From Rhodospirillales bacterium (lineage in GTDB: Bacteria; Pseudomonadota; Alphaproteobacteria; Rhodospirillales_A; JACZKS01): a stretch of 38,920 bases of DNA. Shown one piece after another: positions 1 to 9,590 of this stretch. The stretch spans positions 1-38,920 of the forward strand of contig JABGRG010000033.1 of assembly GCA_018648445.1 (NCBI GenBank). The letters are read 5' to 3'. The translations under genes were made by a program, and so were the position numbers. Every line of letters starts with the position of its first letter. Positions within the stretch are counted from its first letter, which is position 1. The notes beneath the pieces were generated by a model. The model saw only the letters and a list, made by a program, of their open reading frames with translations, was not told the origin of the DNA and did not search any database.

Positions 1-54
1 CGCGAAGGCGGCCGCACCGTGGGTGCCGGCGTCGTTGCATCGGTTATCGAGTAA
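1..54 (+). CDS. tuf: Elongation factor Tu, C-terminal end (partial)
   Basis: Only the last 17 codons and the TAA stop are in the window. They read REGGRTVGAGVVASVIE, the usual EF-Tu C-terminus. EF-Tu delivers aminoacyl-tRNA to the ribosome as a GTP complex. A tuf gene directly before rpsJ is the normal arrangement in Alphaproteobacteria, where the str operon runs into the S10 operon, so the identification is secure although the fragment is short. The 46 bases to rpsJ contain a small hairpin (CGCCGG/CCGGTG) close to the rpsJ start. Confidence 0.9.
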   Translation, partial: REGGRTVGAGVVASVIE

Positions 55-100
55 AGCTGAAAACAACGCCGGCAATATTTCCGGTGAGATGGGCTAAGTG

Positions 101-409
101 ATGGAAAGTCAAAACATAAGAATCCGGCTCAAGGCGTTTGATCATCGAATTCTTGATCAATCCGCCCGCGAGATCGTAAGTACGGCTCGGCGGACCGGCG
201 CCGAAGTGCGCGGACCAATTCCCCTGCCGACGCGGTTGGAGCGGTTCACGGTGTTGCGCTCGCCGCACATCGATAAGAAGTCGCGCGAGCAATTCGAAAT
301 TCGCACGCATAAGCGGGTCCTCGACATTATCGACCCGACGCCGCAGACGGTAGATGCGTTGATGAAGCTCGATTTGGCCGCTGGCGTCAACGTTGAGATC
401 AAGTTGTAA
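101..409 (+). CDS. rpsJ: 30S ribosomal protein S10
   Basis: S10 is a small-subunit protein and also acts as NusE in transcription antitermination. The product is 102 aa, the usual family length, and begins [19 protein letters not shown], a strongly conserved start. A GTG lies one codon earlier, at 98, giving 103 aa. It is slightly better spaced from a weak GGTGAG ribosome site, but ATG at 101 matches the family. It is the first gene of the S10-spc-alpha run and 11 bases separate it from rplC. Confidence 0.97.
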   Translation: MESQNIRIRLKAFDHRILDQSAREIVSTARRTGAEVRGPIPLPTRLERFTVLRSPHIDKKSREQFEIRTHKRVLDIIDPTPQTVDALMKLDLAAGVNVEIKL

Positions 410-420
410 GGGTAGCGACG

Positions 421-1200
421 ATGCGTACCGGTTTAATTACGCGAAAGCTCGGCATGACGCGCGTGTTCGCTGAAAACGGAAGCCATGTTCCGGTCACCGT
501 TTTGAAAGTGGACAGCTGTCAGGTCGTAGCCCATCGCACAGAAGAAAACGACGGCTACAACGCCCTTCAACTGGGGTGTGCTGAAGCCAAGGTGAAAAAC
601 GTAGGCAAGGCCATGCGCGGTCACTTCGCCAAGGCGAAGGTTGAGCCCAAGAAACGCTTGGTCGAATTCCGCATTTCATCGGATGCCTTCGTCGACGTGG
701 GGGCCGAGTTGTCGGCCGATCACTTCGTCGTCGGACAGTTCGTCGACGTTAGCGGGACTTCGATCGGCAAGGGCTTCGCCGGTGTCATGAAGCGGCACGG
801 TTTTGCCGGTCTGCGGGCCTCTCACGGTGTTTCTATCAAACACCGCAGCGGCGGTTCCACCGGTCATGCACAGGATCCGGGACGCGTTTTCAAAGGCAAG
901 AAAATGGCGGGCCAGATGGGCAACGAACGGGTGACGACCCAAAATCTGGAAATCGTCTCCACCGATGCCGAGCGTGGCCTGATTTTGGTTAAAGGTCCGG
1001 TTCCGGGCTCCAAGGGTGGCTATCTGCTGGTTAGCGACGCGGTCAAACGAGCCGCTCCGGCCGACCTGCCGTTCCCGGCTTCACTGCGCAGCGAAACGCC
1101 GTCGCAGGTCGCCGAGAGCGAGGAAGCCGCGCCCGAGGCCGTCGCCGACGACGTGTCCGAGGCTGCGGCCGCGGCAGACGCCGACGAGAAAAAGGAATAG
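421..1200 (+). CDS. rplC: 50S ribosomal protein L3 with acidic tail
   Basis: L3 is an early-assembling large-subunit protein near the peptidyl transferase centre. The start [16 protein letters not shown] and the central [28 protein letters not shown] region (about residues 140-165) are diagnostic; its conserved Gln is the site methylated by PrmB in other bacteria. The product is 259 aa against about 210 in E. coli. The excess is a C-terminal tail (about residues 215-259) rich in Ala, Glu and Asp ending in DADEKKE, absent from the core fold. Alphaproteobacterial L3 proteins often have tails, so this is probably genuine. Confidence 0.97.
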   Translation: MRTGLITRKLGMTRVFAENGSHVPVTVLKVDSCQVVAHRTEENDGYNALQLGCAEAKVKNVGKAMRGHFAKAKVEPKKRLVEFRISSDAFVDVGAELSADHFVVGQFVDVSGTSIGKGFAGVMKRHGFAGLRASHGVSIKHRSGGSTGHAQDPGRVFKGKKMAGQMGNERVTTQNLEIVSTDAERGLILVKGPVPGSKGGYLLVSDAVKRAAPADLPFPASLRSETPSQVAESEEAAPEAVADDVSEAAAAADADEKKE

Positions 1201-1206
1201 GCGGCT

Positions 1207-1827
1207 ATGAAGTGCGACGTCATCAGCCTTGACAACAAAAAGGTCGGCAGCATCGACCTGGACGAAGCGGTATTCGGGGTTCCCGTACGTACGGACATCC
1301 TGGGGCGCATGGTCAACTGGCAACTCGCCAAGCGGCGGGCCGGTACCCACAAGGTAAAGACCTTGGCCGAAGTCCGAGGGACGACAGCCAAACCGTTTAA
1401 GCAAAAAGGCACAGGCCGGGCCCGTCAGGGCAGCGCCCGGGCACCGCAGTTGCGGGGCGGCGGCGTGTCTTTCGGACCGGTGGTGCGCTCCCACGCGCAC
1501 AAGCTGCCGAAGAAAGTCCGGCAACTGGCATTGAAGACGGCCCTTTCGGCCAAGCAGTCCGAAGGCAAGCTGATTGTTCTCGACAGCGCCAAAATGAAGG
1601 ACGCGAAGACCAAGGAATTGAAGGGCAGTCTGGCCAAATTGGGTTGGGTTTCCGCCTTGGTGATCGATGGGGCCGAACTGGACCTGAACTTCGCACTGGC
1701 GTCGCGCAACATCATCGGCCTGGACGTACTTCCGAGCCAGGGCGCCAACGTTCACGACATTCTTCGCCGCGACACCCTGGTGCTGACCAAGGATGCCGTC
1801 GCCAATTTGGTGGAGCGCTTGAAATGA
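1207..1827 (+). CDS. rplD: 50S ribosomal protein L4
   Basis: L4 binds 23S rRNA and lines the exit tunnel; in gammaproteobacteria it is also the autoregulator of the S10 operon. At 206 aa it has normal length. The Arg/Gly-rich loop that enters the tunnel is seen around residues 60-90 ([15 protein letters not shown]), followed by GGGVSFGP. Its stop overlaps the start of rplW (ATGA), which implies translational coupling. No E. coli-like L4 leader was recognised upstream of rpsJ. Confidence 0.97.
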   Translation: MKCDVISLDNKKVGSIDLDEAVFGVPVRTDILGRMVNWQLAKRRAGTHKVKTLAEVRGTTAKPFKQKGTGRARQGSARAPQLRGGGVSFGPVVRSHAHKLPKKVRQLALKTALSAKQSEGKLIVLDSAKMKDAKTKELKGSLAKLGWVSALVIDGAELDLNFALASRNIIGLDVLPSQGANVHDILRRDTLVLTKDAVANLVERLK

Positions 1828-2156
1828 AGAGTTACAACGGAACAGGCGGCAAAGGCGTAGCCCCGTCGAAGGGGCGGATGTACGAAATTATCCGCAAGCC
1901 CATCATTACGGAAAAAGCGACCCTGATGTCCGAATTCAATCAGGTGAGTTTCAGCGTTCCCCTGGATGCCTCGAAGCCCGAGATAAAAGCTGCCATCGAG
2001 GACCTGTTCAAGGTCAAGGTTACGGCGGTGAATACCCTGCGGGCCAAGGGCAAAGTGAAACGTTTCCGCGGACAGATCGGCAAGCGGGTGGATACCAAGA
2101 AGGCGATCGTGACGCTGGCCGAAGGCCAGTCCATCGACGTCACCACGGGGGTTTGA
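1824..2156 (+). CDS. rplW: 50S ribosomal protein L23
   Basis: L23 sits at the tunnel exit and docks trigger factor and SRP. The core starts [15 protein letters not shown] at residue 19. The start chosen, ATG at 1824, overlaps the rplD stop by four bases and gives 110 aa with an 18-residue Gly/Lys-rich extension. An internal ATG at 1878 would give a 92-aa protein closer to the core family. The ATGA overlap favours the longer form, but the extension is not proven. Confidence 0.95.
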   Translation: MKSYNGTGGKGVAPSKGRMYEIIRKPIITEKATLMSEFNQVSFSVPLDASKPEIKAAIEDLFKVKVTAVNTLRAKGKVKRFRGQIGKRVDTKKAIVTLAEGQSIDVTTGV

Positions 2157-2159
2157 TCC

Positions 2160-2987
2160 ATGGCGTTAAAACAATTCAACCCGACAACCCCGGGGCGGCG
2201 CGGCCTGGTTCTGGTCGACCGTTCGGAATTGTGGAAGGGGAAACCGGAACGGTCCCTGACCGAGGGTTTGCGAAAGAAGGGCGGCCGCAACAACATGGGC
2301 CGGATCACCGCGCGCAGGCGGGGTGGCGGACATAAGCGGCGCTATCGCATTGTTGACTTCAAGCGGCAGAAATATGGCATGTCGGCCACGGTCGAGCGCA
2401 TCGAATACGACCCCAACCGGACCGCGTTTATCGCGCTCATCCGGTATGACGATGGTGAACTTGCCTACATCCTCGCGCCCCAGCGCTTAGGCGTTGGCGA
2501 CAAGGTGGTGTCCGGCGAAGAAGCCGATATCCGTCCCGGCAATGCGATGCCGCTTCAGAGTATCCCGGTCGGCACGATCATCCATAATGTCGAGATGAAG
2601 ATCGGCAAGGGTGGACAGATCGCGCGTTCGGCGGGAACGTACGTTCAGTTGATTGGTAAGGACCGTGGTTACGCGCAGCTCCGCCTCAGCTCGGGTGAGC
2701 TCAGGATGGTGCGGGCCGAATGCATGGCCACCATCGGCGCGGTTTCCAACTCGGACCAGCAGAACATCAAGCTGGGCAAGGCCGGTCGCAAGCGTTGGCT
2801 GGGCAAACGCCCGAGCGTTCGCGGCGTTGCCATGAACCCGATTGATCATCCGCATGGCGGCGGCGAAGGCCGCACCTCGGGCGGTCGTCATCCGGTTACT
2901 CCGTGGGGCAAGCCCACCAAGGGTAAACGGACCCGTAGAAATAAAAAGACGGACGCGCTGATTATGCGGCGTCGTCACAAGAAGTAG
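2160..2987 (+). CDS. rplB: 50S ribosomal protein L2
   Basis: L2 is a primary 23S rRNA-binding protein required for subunit association and peptidyl transfer. The product is 275 aa, the normal length. It starts [16 protein letters not shown] and keeps the conserved C-terminal block with [12 protein letters not shown] and [15 protein letters not shown], including the histidine linked to activity in family studies. It begins three bases after the rplW stop and has no unusual feature. Confidence 0.98.
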   Translation: MALKQFNPTTPGRRGLVLVDRSELWKGKPERSLTEGLRKKGGRNNMGRITARRRGGGHKRRYRIVDFKRQKYGMSATVERIEYDPNRTAFIALIRYDDGELAYILAPQRLGVGDKVVSGEEADIRPGNAMPLQSIPVGTIIHNVEMKIGKGGQIARSAGTYVQLIGKDRGYAQLRLSSGELRMVRAECMATIGAVSNSDQQNIKLGKAGRKRWLGKRPSVRGVAMNPIDHPHGGGEGRTSGGRHPVTPWGKPTKGKRTRRNKKTDALIMRRRHKK

Positions 2988-2999
2988 AGGAGAGCTGTC

Positions 3000-3278
3000 G
3001 TGGCACGTTCCGTTTGGAAGGGTCCCTTTGTGGACGGCTACCTTTTCAAGAAGGTGGAGAAAACCCGCAGCTCGGGCCGTAACGAGATCATCAAGACTTG
3101 GTCGCGCCGGTCCACGATCATTCCCCAGTTTGTGGGGCTGACGTTCGGCGTTTACAACGGCAAGAAATTTGTGCCGGTGCTGGTGACGGAAGACATGATC
3201 GGACACAAGTTTGGTGAATTTTCACCGACCCGTTCATTCTTCGGCCATGCGGCCGACAAGAGGGCGAAGAGGCTATAA
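3000..3278 (+). CDS. rpsS: 30S ribosomal protein S19
   Basis: S19 forms a complex with S13 in the head of the small subunit. The 92-aa product begins [18 protein letters not shown], typical of the family, so the GTG at 3000 is the start. A strong AGAGGAGAG ribosome site lies just upstream at about 2986-2994. The TAA is followed after two bases by rplV. Confidence 0.97.
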   Translation: MARSVWKGPFVDGYLFKKVEKTRSSGRNEIIKTWSRRSTIIPQFVGLTFGVYNGKKFVPVLVTEDMIGHKFGEFSPTRSFFGHAADKRAKRL

Positions 3279-3280
3279 AG

Positions 3281-3661
3281 ATGGGCAAGAAATCAGCCAA
3301 ACGGCAACTTGCCGACAACGAAGCGATGGCTTACGCCAAGTATTTGCGGACGAGCCCGCAGAAAGCGAACTTGGTGGCGCAGTCCATTCGCGGCAAGTCC
3401 TGCGAGACGGCTCTGGCGGAGTTGACGTTTTCTCAAAAACGTATCGCCGGAGAGGTCAAGAAGGTTTTGGAGTCGGCCATAGCAAATGCCGAAAACAATC
3501 ATCAGCTCGACGTGGACCAGCTTTTCGTCGCCGAGGCGACGGTCGGCAAAACACTCGTCATGAAGCGTTTCCGGGCCCGTGCCCGCGGCCGCGTCGGACG
3601 AATTCAAAAGCCGATAAGTAACCTTCGTCTGGTAGTGCGCGAGCGCGAGGAGACAGCGTAA
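3281..3661 (+). CDS. rplV: 50S ribosomal protein L22
   Basis: L22 lines the exit tunnel with an extended beta-hairpin and contributes to the macrolide-binding region. The product is 126 aa. The family pattern is present: [19 protein letters not shown] near residues 22-40, [12 protein letters not shown] near 75, and the basic hairpin [13 protein letters not shown] near 100. The stop overlaps the rpsC start by one base (TAATG). Confidence 0.97.
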   Translation: MGKKSAKRQLADNEAMAYAKYLRTSPQKANLVAQSIRGKSCETALAELTFSQKRIAGEVKKVLESAIANAENNHQLDVDQLFVAEATVGKTLVMKRFRARARGRVGRIQKPISNLRLVVREREETA

Positions 3662-4341
3662 TGGGTCAGAAGGTCAACCCGATCGGACTTCGGCTGGGTA
3701 TCAACCGCACCTGGGATTCGCGGTGGTATGCTGATCGTAATTACGCGAAGCTTCTGCACTCGGATTTGAAAATTCGTGCGTTCGTGCGTGAGAAGCTCGC
3801 CCAAGCCGGCGTGTCGCGGATCATTATCGAACGGCCGGCCAAGATGGCCCGTGTGACCATTCACACGGCGCGTCCTGGCGTGGTTATCGGCAAAAAAGGC
3901 GCTGATATCGAAAAGCTTCGGCAGGAACTGGCGAAGATGACGGGCAGCGACGTTCACCTGAACATCGTTGAAGTTCGCAAGCCCGAGATCGACGCTCAAC
4001 TGGTTGCCGAAAACATTTCGCAGCAGCTCGAACGTCGTGTCGCCTTCCGGCGCGCAATGAAGCGAGCGGTTCAGTCGGCCATGCGCCTCGGCGCGGAAGG
4101 CATCCGCATCAACTGCGGCGGACGGCTGGGCGGTGCGGAAATCGCGCGCATGGAATGGTACCGCGACGGTCGCGTTCCGCTTCATACGCTGCGTGCCGAT
4201 ATCGATTACGGCGAAATAACGGCGAATACGACTTACGGCACCTGCGGCATCAAGGTCTGGATCTTCAAGGGTGAAATCATGGCCCACGATCCCATGGCCC
4301 AGGATAAGAAAACGGGCGATCAGCAGCAGCCCGCGCGGTAG
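3661..4341 (+). CDS. rpsC: 30S ribosomal protein S3
   Basis: S3 lies at the mRNA entry site and has mRNA helicase activity together with S4. The 226-aa product begins [15 protein letters not shown] type II KH domain is visible with [14 protein letters not shown] near residues 75-90, and the C-terminal domain includes [18 protein letters not shown]. The last 15 or so residues are a hydrophilic tail rich in Gln and Lys. It ends 68 bases before rplP, the longest gap in this part of the operon. Confidence 0.98.
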   Translation: MGQKVNPIGLRLGINRTWDSRWYADRNYAKLLHSDLKIRAFVREKLAQAGVSRIIIERPAKMARVTIHTARPGVVIGKKGADIEKLRQELAKMTGSDVHLNIVEVRKPEIDAQLVAENISQQLERRVAFRRAMKRAVQSAMRLGAEGIRINCGGRLGGAEIARMEWYRDGRVPLHTLRADIDYGEITANTTYGTCGIKVWIFKGEIMAHDPMAQDKKTGDQQQPAR

Positions 4342-4409
4342 GCCGGTCGGTTTAGGTTTAGGCCATAAAATTGGGCCTGTGATTTTAGGTTTAGGAAAGA
4401 CGGAAAACG
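4342..4409 (+). promoter_or_regulatory. rplP leader with tandem GTTTAGG-type repeats and a small hairpin
   Basis: This 68-base gap between rpsC and rplP has two copies of TTTAGGTTTAGG (near 4350 and 4384). Between them is an inverted repeat AGGCC-ATAAAATTG-GGCCT (about 4360-4378). The sequence is AT-rich compared with its surroundings. It could be a processing site or a translational control element for the second half of the operon. No promoter boxes are convincing. The function is unknown and the structure is short. Confidence 0.35.
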
Positions 4410-4829
4410 ATGCTTAGTCCCAAACGCACCAAGTTCCGCAAAGCGCATAAAGGTCGTATCCACGGCAAGGCGCAGCGTGGAAGCCGACTGACATTCGGTG
4501 CTTTCGGTCTGAAGGCGCTGTCCGCGGAACGGATTACCGCTCGTCAGATCGAAGCCGCGCGGCGGGCGATTACCCGCCACATGAAGCGCGCAGGCCGTGT
4601 CTGGATCCGGGTCTTCCCGGACGTGCCGGTCTCAAGCAAGCCCGCCGAAGTTCGTCAGGGTAAGGGTAAAGGCACCCCCGAATATTGGGCCTGCCGGGTC
4701 AAGGCAGGGCGGATCATGTTCGAGGTTGACGGCGTGCCGCGCGATGTTGCCCAACGGGCCTTCGAGCTGGCGTCCGCCAAACTGCCGATCAAAACCCGCT
4801 TCGTGGCGCGTTTAGGCGAGGAGGGTTAA
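4410..4829 (+). CDS. rplP: 50S ribosomal protein L16
   Basis: L16 organises the A-site region of the large subunit. The product is 139 aa with the conserved start [16 protein letters not shown] and the family motifs [19 protein letters not shown] and [17 protein letters not shown]. The ATG at 4410 follows AGGAAAGACGG. It precedes rpmC by four bases, as usual. Confidence 0.97.
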   Translation: MLSPKRTKFRKAHKGRIHGKAQRGSRLTFGAFGLKALSAERITARQIEAARRAITRHMKRAGRVWIRVFPDVPVSSKPAEVRQGKGKGTPEYWACRVKAGRIMFEVDGVPRDVAQRAFELASAKLPIKTRFVARLGEEG

Positions 4830-4833
4830 GAAA

Positions 4834-5031
4834 ATGAAATCGGCCGATATCCGAGCCAAGAGCGACGACGAACTGAAGGATCAGCTCGTCGACCTTCGCA
4901 AAGAAGCGTTTAACCTGCGATTTCAGGCGGCCAGCGGCCAGCTTGAAAACACCGCCCGGGTGCAGCAGGTGCGCCGCGACATCGCTCGCATCAAAACCAT
5001 TCTCGGCGAACGCCCGAGCGTCGCGTCGTAA
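4834..5031 (+). CDS. rpmC: 50S ribosomal protein L29
   Basis: L29 is a small two-helix protein next to L23 at the tunnel exit. The 65-aa product has the signature [21 protein letters not shown] and the C-terminal helix [17 protein letters not shown] segment. Length and place between rplP and rpsQ are standard. The ATG at 4834 follows GAGGAGGG near 4819-4826. Confidence 0.96.
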   Translation: MKSADIRAKSDDELKDQLVDLRKEAFNLRFQAASGQLENTARVQQVRRDIARIKTILGERPSVAS

Positions 5032-5044
5032 GAGAGGAAAGACA

Positions 5045-5284
5045 ATGTCGAGGCGAGTTTTGCAAGGGGTCGTAGTCAGCGACAAGATGGACAAGACGAT
5101 TGTCGTCAAGGTCGAACGCAGGCTGATGCACCCGCTTTATAAGAAATTCATTCGTCGCTCAAAAAAGTATGCGGCGCACGATGAAGGCAATATTTCGAAA
5201 GTCGGCGACGTGGTTGAAATCCGCGAATGCCGTCCCCTTTCGAAGCGCAAACGGTGGGAAGTGGTCGGCGAAAGCGCGGCATAG
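5045..5284 (+). CDS. rpsQ: 30S ribosomal protein S17
   Basis: S17 is an OB-fold protein that binds 16S rRNA early in assembly. It is 79 aa from ATG at 5045, which follows AGAGAGGAAAG. Family features are [19 protein letters not shown] near the start and [19 protein letters not shown] near the end. The reading frame is open upstream into rpmC, but those codons do not resemble S17, so the internal ATG is the start. Confidence 0.96.
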   Translation: MSRRVLQGVVVSDKMDKTIVVKVERRLMHPLYKKFIRRSKKYAAHDEGNISKVGDVVEIRECRPLSKRKRWEVVGESAA

Positions 5285-5313
5285 GCGCTGGCGGACTGTA
5301 AAGGACAAAGACA

Positions 5314-5682
5314 ATGATTCAGGTCCAAACCAATTTGGATGTTGCCGACAATTCGGGCGCTCGCCGGGTGCAGTGCATCAAGGTGCTGGGTGGCTCGAAG
5401 CGCAGGTTCGCGTCGGTCGGCGATGTGATCGTCGTGACCGTCAAGGAAGCGATACCGCGCGGTCGTGTAAAAAAGGGCGAAATCCTCAAGGCCGTCATCG
5501 TGCGTACGGCGAAGGACATTCGCCGCGCCGATGGAACGGCGATCCGATTTGACCGCAACGCGGCCGTTCTGATCAATCCGCAGGGCGAGCCCATCGGAAC
5601 CCGTATCTTTGGCCCGGTAACCCGCGAGCTGCGTGCCAAAAAGTACATGAAGATTATTTCTCTCGCGCCCGAGGTGTTGTGA
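5314..5682 (+). CDS. rplN: 50S ribosomal protein L14
   Basis: L14 lies at the subunit interface and is the docking site of the silencing factor RsfS. The 122-aa product starts [20 protein letters not shown] and ends EVL, with the conserved [17 protein letters not shown] segment. This is normal family length. Its TGA overlaps the ATG of rplX by one base. Confidence 0.98.
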   Translation: MIQVQTNLDVADNSGARRVQCIKVLGGSKRRFASVGDVIVVTVKEAIPRGRVKKGEILKAVIVRTAKDIRRADGTAIRFDRNAAVLINPQGEPIGTRIFGPVTRELRAKKYMKIISLAPEVL

Positions 5683-6005
5683 TGCCGAGGAAACTCAAAA
5701 TCAAAAAGGGTGATCAGGTGATCGTCCTTTCGGGACGGGACAAAGGCAGAAAAGGTGAAGTTCTGCGCGTCCTTCCCAAAGATAACCGGGCTTTGGTCCA
5801 AGGCGTGAATATGGTCAAGCGCCATACGCGTCCGACCCAAATGCAGGCCGGTGGAATTATCGAGCGCGAGGCGTCGATTCACATCTCCAACCTGTCGCTG
5901 ATCGATCCCAAAAGCGGCGATGCGACGCGGGTTGGCTACAAGATCCTCGATGACCAGCGCAAGGTCCGCTATTCGAAGCGGTCCGGCGAAGTCATTGACG
6001 TGTAA
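5682..6005 (+). CDS. rplX: 50S ribosomal protein L24
   Basis: L24 initiates large-subunit assembly and lies near the tunnel exit. The 107-aa product carries an N-terminal KOW motif ([20 protein letters not shown]). ATG at 5682 overlaps the rplN stop. A GTG one codon upstream, at 5679, is possible but less likely. The spc-operon position between L14 and L5 is standard. Confidence 0.97.
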   Translation: MPRKLKIKKGDQVIVLSGRDKGRKGEVLRVLPKDNRALVQGVNMVKRHTRPTQMQAGGIIEREASIHISNLSLIDPKSGDATRVGYKILDDQRKVRYSKRSGEVIDV

Positions 6006-6017
6006 GGGGCCCAAGCG

Positions 6018-6557
6018 ATGACACGCCTTCAAGAACACTATCGGAAGAATGTTATAGCGTCCCTGGTCGAAGAGTTCGGGTACGAAAATCCCATGCAAGT
6101 CCCGAAACTTGAAAAAATCGTCGTCAACATGGGTGTTGGCGAGGCGACCCAGGACACCAAGAAACTTGACATTGCGGTTCAGGAAATGACCGAGATCACC
6201 GGCCAGAAGCCGATCCAGATCAAGGCCACGAAATCTGTTGCCGCGTTCAAGTTGCGTGAAGGAATGACGGTCGGTTGCAAAGTGACATTGCGTCGCGACC
6301 GGATGTTTGAATTTTTGGATCGTCTGATCAACATCGCGCTGCCACGTGTTCGCGACTTCCGCGGAGTTTCGGGAACGAGCTTCGACGGTCGCGGGAACTT
6401 CGCGATGGGTCTCAAGGAACAGATCATTTTCCCCGAGATCAATTACGACAAGGTCGACCAGATCCGTGGCATGGACGTGGTGATCTGCACTACAGCCCCG
6501 ACCGACGCTGAAGCCAAGGCGTTGCTCAAGGGCTTCGACATGCCGTTTAACAGTTAG
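6018..6557 (+). CDS. rplE: 50S ribosomal protein L5
   Basis: L5 binds 5S rRNA with L18 and contacts the P-site tRNA. The 179-aa product has the typical features [15 protein letters not shown] near residue 30, [15 protein letters not shown] near 75 and RVRDFRGVS near 110. Length is normal and there is nothing unusual. It is followed after 19 bases by rpsN. Confidence 0.98.
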   Translation: MTRLQEHYRKNVIASLVEEFGYENPMQVPKLEKIVVNMGVGEATQDTKKLDIAVQEMTEITGQKPIQIKATKSVAAFKLREGMTVGCKVTLRRDRMFEFLDRLINIALPRVRDFRGVSGTSFDGRGNFAMGLKEQIIFPEINYDKVDQIRGMDVVICTTAPTDAEAKALLKGFDMPFNS

Positions 6558-6576
6558 GCCGACGGAGACATTCGGA

Positions 6577-6882
6577 ATGGCAAAGACAAGCGCCATCGAA
6601 CGGAATAAGAAACGCGAGCGGTTGATTAAGAAGTACACCGCGAAGCGAGATCGCCTGAAAGCGCAGGCGAAAGATACGACTCTCTCTCCGGAAGAGAGGT
6701 TTAGCGCGCGCCTTAAGTTGGCGCAGCTTCCCAGGAATTCAGCCCCCGTGCGGCTGCGTCTGCGTTGCGAGCTTTCGGGCCGTCCGCGCGGTAATTACCG
6801 GAAGTTCAAATTGTCGCGTATCGCGCTACGCGATCTTGCATTGCAGGGGCAAATCCCCGGCATGGTTAAGTCGAGCTGGTAG
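6577..6882 (+). CDS. rpsN: 30S ribosomal protein S14 (zinc-independent type)
   Basis: S14 assembles late in the head of the small subunit. The product is 101 aa, the long form, and lacks the CxxC pair of the short zinc-binding form; its single Cys is in [17 protein letters not shown]. The C-terminus [13 protein letters not shown] is the family signature. It follows L5 and precedes S8 in the usual order. Confidence 0.97.
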   Translation: MAKTSAIERNKKRERLIKKYTAKRDRLKAQAKDTTLSPEERFSARLKLAQLPRNSAPVRLRLRCELSGRPRGNYRKFKLSRIALRDLALQGQIPGMVKSSW

Positions 6883-6895
6883 GAGGGCGACGCAA

Positions 6896-7294
6896 ATGTC
6901 TATGAGCGATCCCCTGGGCGATATGCTAACACGCATCCGGAACGGTCAGCGCGCGCACAAGGAAACTGTGCTCGCTCCGGCATCAAAGTTGCGTAGCAAT
7001 GTGCTGGAAGTTTTCAAACGCGAGGGCTTTATTCGCGGATTTTCGCAGTACGAGGTCCGTCCGGGCGTGAATGAGATCAAGATCGAACTCAAATATCACG
7101 AGGGTGAACCGGTTATCCGCGAACTCCGTCGTATTTCGAAGCCGGGACGCCGGGTTTATTCCGGCATCAAGGATCTTCCTCGGGTTTACAACGGTCTTGG
7201 AATCTCAATTCTGTCGACGCCGCGAGGCGTTTTGTCGGATGCCGAGGCACGTGCCGCGAATGTTGGCGGCGAAGTCCTCTGCCGGGTTTTCTAG
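6896..7294 (+). CDS. rpsH: 30S ribosomal protein S8
   Basis: S8 binds the central domain of 16S rRNA; in E. coli it represses the spc operon at the rplE message. The start ATG at 6896 is eight bases after GGAGG, giving 132 aa beginning [18 protein letters not shown] second ATG at 6902 would give 130 aa. The C-terminal [16 protein letters not shown] and GGEVLCRVF are conserved. Confidence 0.97.
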   Translation: MSMSDPLGDMLTRIRNGQRAHKETVLAPASKLRSNVLEVFKREGFIRGFSQYEVRPGVNEIKIELKYHEGEPVIRELRRISKPGRRVYSGIKDLPRVYNGLGISILSTPRGVLSDAEARAANVGGEVLCRVF

Positions 7295-7317
7295 AGTTGC
7301 GAGTGTAGGAGACGGTT

Positions 7318-7851
7318 ATGTCGCGCATCGGAAAAAATCCGGTCCAAGTTCCCGACGGGGTGAATGTCGCCATCGCGGGAAACGAAGTCAGCGTCAAAGG
7401 GAAACTCGGCGAATTGTCGGTTGCCCTGACGGATGACGTGAGCGTCACGCAAGACGGGAACCTCATTTGGGTCAAGCCGCTCAGCGAGAGCGTCAAGGCC
7501 CGGAAAATGTGGGGAACGGCGAAAAGCGTGATCGAGAATTTGGTCACCGGGGTTAGTCAAGGGTTCACGCGGAATCTTGAGATAAACGGCGTCGGTTACC
7601 GCGCTCAGCTTCAGGGTAAAGACCTGGTTCTGCAGCTCGGCTTTAGCCACGACGTCATTTATAAGATCCCGGAGGGTATCAACATCCAATGTCCCGACCT
7701 GACGCACATTAATATTTCGGGTGCGAGTAAACAGCAGGTTGGACAGGTCGCGGCAGATATCCGGGCGTTTCGTCCGCCGGAGCCCTACAAGGGCAAGGGC
7801 GTCAAATACGCTGATGAGATAATTCTGCGCAAAGAAGGCAAGAAGAAATAA
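7318..7851 (+). CDS. rplF: 50S ribosomal protein L6
   Basis: L6 lies at the base of the L7/L12 stalk near the factor-binding site. The 177-aa product begins MSRIGKNPVQVPDGV and contains the two-domain repeat, with LEINGVGYRAQLQGK in the centre and RPPEPYKGKGVKYADE at the C-terminus. Length and motifs are normal. It is closely followed by rplR. Confidence 0.98.
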   Translation: MSRIGKNPVQVPDGVNVAIAGNEVSVKGKLGELSVALTDDVSVTQDGNLIWVKPLSESVKARKMWGTAKSVIENLVTGVSQGFTRNLEINGVGYRAQLQGKDLVLQLGFSHDVIYKIPEGINIQCPDLTHINISGASKQQVGQVAADIRAFRPPEPYKGKGVKYADEIILRKEGKKK

Positions 7852-7854
7852 GCC

Positions 7855-8217
7855 ATGTCGGATGCAAAGAGACTTTTCGAACGTCGGAAAATCCGCTCGC
7901 GCTTCAAGATCGCGAAGCGCGCAGGCGGCCGGGTTCGGCTTTCCGTTTTTCGTTCCAGCCAGCATATTTATGCGCAAGTCATCGACGACCGCAAAGGCCT
8001 TACGGTGGCTGCGGCTTCGACGCTGGAGAAGGACTTGCGTGGCAAGCTGAAATCGGGCGCGGACATTGCCGCAGCGGGCGAGGTTGGCAAACTGGTTGCC
8101 GAACGCGCCACGGCGGCCGGGATTAAAGACGTTATATTTGATCGTGGCGGTTATCGCTTCCACGGTCGAATCAAAGCGCTAGCAGATGCGGCCCGCGAGG
8201 GCGGCCTGTCGTTCTAG
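7855..8217 (+). CDS. rplR: 50S ribosomal protein L18
   Basis: L18 brings 5S rRNA to the large subunit together with L5. The product is 120 aa. Family motifs are [18 protein letters not shown] in the first half and the C-terminal [23 protein letters not shown]. It starts three bases after the rplF stop. Confidence 0.97.
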   Translation: MSDAKRLFERRKIRSRFKIAKRAGGRVRLSVFRSSQHIYAQVIDDRKGLTVAAASTLEKDLRGKLKSGADIAAAGEVGKLVAERATAAGIKDVIFDRGGYRFHGRIKALADAAREGGLSF

Positions 8218-8229
8218 GGAGTTTGATTG

Positions 8230-8817
8230 ATGGCAAGAACACCCAACACGAAACGGGGTGAGTTCGGACGGGACCGTCAGGCCCACGAAGAACCGGAACT
8301 CCTGGACAAGCTGGTCCATATCAACCGCGTCGCGAAAGTGGTGAAGGGCGGTCGTCGCTTTTCATTCGCCGCTCTCGTCGTTGTTGGTGATGGCCGCGGC
8401 CGGGTCGGTTTCGGCACGGGCAAGGCGCGTGAAGTGCCTGAGGCGATCCGAAAAGCGACCGAGTCTGCGAAACGCGAGATGATTCGCGTTCCGCTTCGCG
8501 AAGGCCGCACGCTGCACCACGACGTTGCCGGACGCTTCGGCGCCGGGCGGGTGGTTGTTCGCTCGGCACCTCCGGGTACCGGCATCATTTGCGGCGGCCC
8601 GATGCGCGCTGTCTTCGAGACCATGGGCGTGCAGGATGTGGTGGCCAAATCAATCGGTTCCGCCAACCCGCATAACATGATCAAGGCGACGTTCGAAGCG
8701 CTCACCAGCTGCATGTCTCCGCGTGGCGTTGCTGCCAAGCGCGGCATCAAGGTCGGTGAGATCGTATCGCGCCGCAGCGGCGGTGCCGCGGCAGCCGCCG
8801 CCGCCGGTAAGGAGTAA
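8230..8817 (+). CDS. rpsE: 30S ribosomal protein S5
   Basis: S5 affects decoding fidelity and has mRNA-unwinding activity with S3 and S4. The product is 195 aa from ATG at 8230; the frame is open from a TTG one codon earlier. The dsRNA-binding-like domain is clear ([18 protein letters not shown], then [20 protein letters not shown]). The C-terminus has a short alanine-rich tail. It is followed five bases later by rpmD. Confidence 0.97.
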   Translation: MARTPNTKRGEFGRDRQAHEEPELLDKLVHINRVAKVVKGGRRFSFAALVVVGDGRGRVGFGTGKAREVPEAIRKATESAKREMIRVPLREGRTLHHDVAGRFGAGRVVVRSAPPGTGIICGGPMRAVFETMGVQDVVAKSIGSANPHNMIKATFEALTSCMSPRGVAAKRGIKVGEIVSRRSGGAAAAAAAGKE

Positions 8818-8822
8818 AGCCA

Positions 8823-9020
8823 ATGGCGGATAAAAAGAAGGCGACTCTGACGGTCACGCAGATCGGAAGCCCGATCGGCCGCAGAAAAGACCAGCGCCAG
8901 ACCTTGGTCGGCCTTGGACTAAATAAAATGCACAAGACGCGGGAACTCGAAGATACCCCGTCGGTGCGCGGGATGATCGACAAGGTCAAACACTTGGTTC
9001 GGGTTGGCGACGCGGGCTAG
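8823..9020 (+). CDS. rpmD: 50S ribosomal protein L30
   Basis: L30 is a small large-subunit protein. The 65-aa product has the family pattern [23 protein letters not shown] with [14 protein letters not shown] near the C-terminus. It lies between rpsE and rplO in the standard spc-operon order. Confidence 0.96.
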   Translation: MADKKKATLTVTQIGSPIGRRKDQRQTLVGLGLNKMHKTRELEDTPSVRGMIDKVKHLVRVGDAG

Positions 9021-9059
9021 GGCCCGTTTCCGGATCAGGGGAAAAAGGATAACGCGACA

Positions 9060-9563
9060 ATGAGACTCAACGAGCTTCGTGACAACCCCGGCGCCCGCAA
9101 AGTGCGCAAGCGCGTGGGGCGTGGCATCGGGTCGGGCACCGGTAAGACCTCTGGCAAGGGCCAGAAGGGGCAGAAGTCGCGCAGCGGCGTGTCGCTGCTT
9201 GGTTTCGAGGGCGGGCAAATGCCGCTCTATCGGCGCCTTCCCAAACGCGGTTTCAAGAACATTTTCCGCAAGGAATTTCTCGTCGTCAATCTCGGTGGTC
9301 TTCAAAAGGCGCTGGACGCGGGCAAGCTGGATGCCAAAAAGACGGTCGACGAAGAAGCCCTTCGCGCCGCCGGTTTGGTCAGCAAAACCCGTGACGGCAT
9401 TCGCCTGCTTGCCAAGGGCGAGCTGAAAACCAAATTGACGATTGAAGTGGACGGCGCTTCCAAAACGGCTATCGAGGCCGTCGAAAAAGCCGGTGGGAAG
9501 GTCATTCTTCGCGCCCCGGCCGTTCCTGCTGCACCTGCTTCTGAAGAGAAGGCCGACGCCTAG
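9060..9563 (+). CDS. rplO: 50S ribosomal protein L15
   Basis: L15 is a late-assembly large-subunit protein. The product is 167 aa, starting [18 protein letters not shown], with the Gly/Lys-rich region [17 protein letters not shown] and [18 protein letters not shown]. The C-terminal 20 residues are an Ala/Pro/Glu-rich tail that is longer than in E. coli (144 aa). It leads into secY after 27 bases. Confidence 0.97.
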   Translation: MRLNELRDNPGARKVRKRVGRGIGSGTGKTSGKGQKGQKSRSGVSLLGFEGGQMPLYRRLPKRGFKNIFRKEFLVVNLGGLQKALDAGKLDAKKTVDEEALRAAGLVSKTRDGIRLLAKGELKTKLTIEVDGASKTAIEAVEKAGGKVILRAPAVPAAPASEEKADA

Positions 9564-9590
9564 GCTTTTGCCTGGTCCGGGACTGAGAAT

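Noticed and set aside
5319..6638. Minus-strand open frame of 439 codons
   Set aside because: It lies wholly opposite rplN, rplX, rplE and the start of rpsN, all of which match their families along their whole length. It has no recognisable domain and is a shadow of codon bias.
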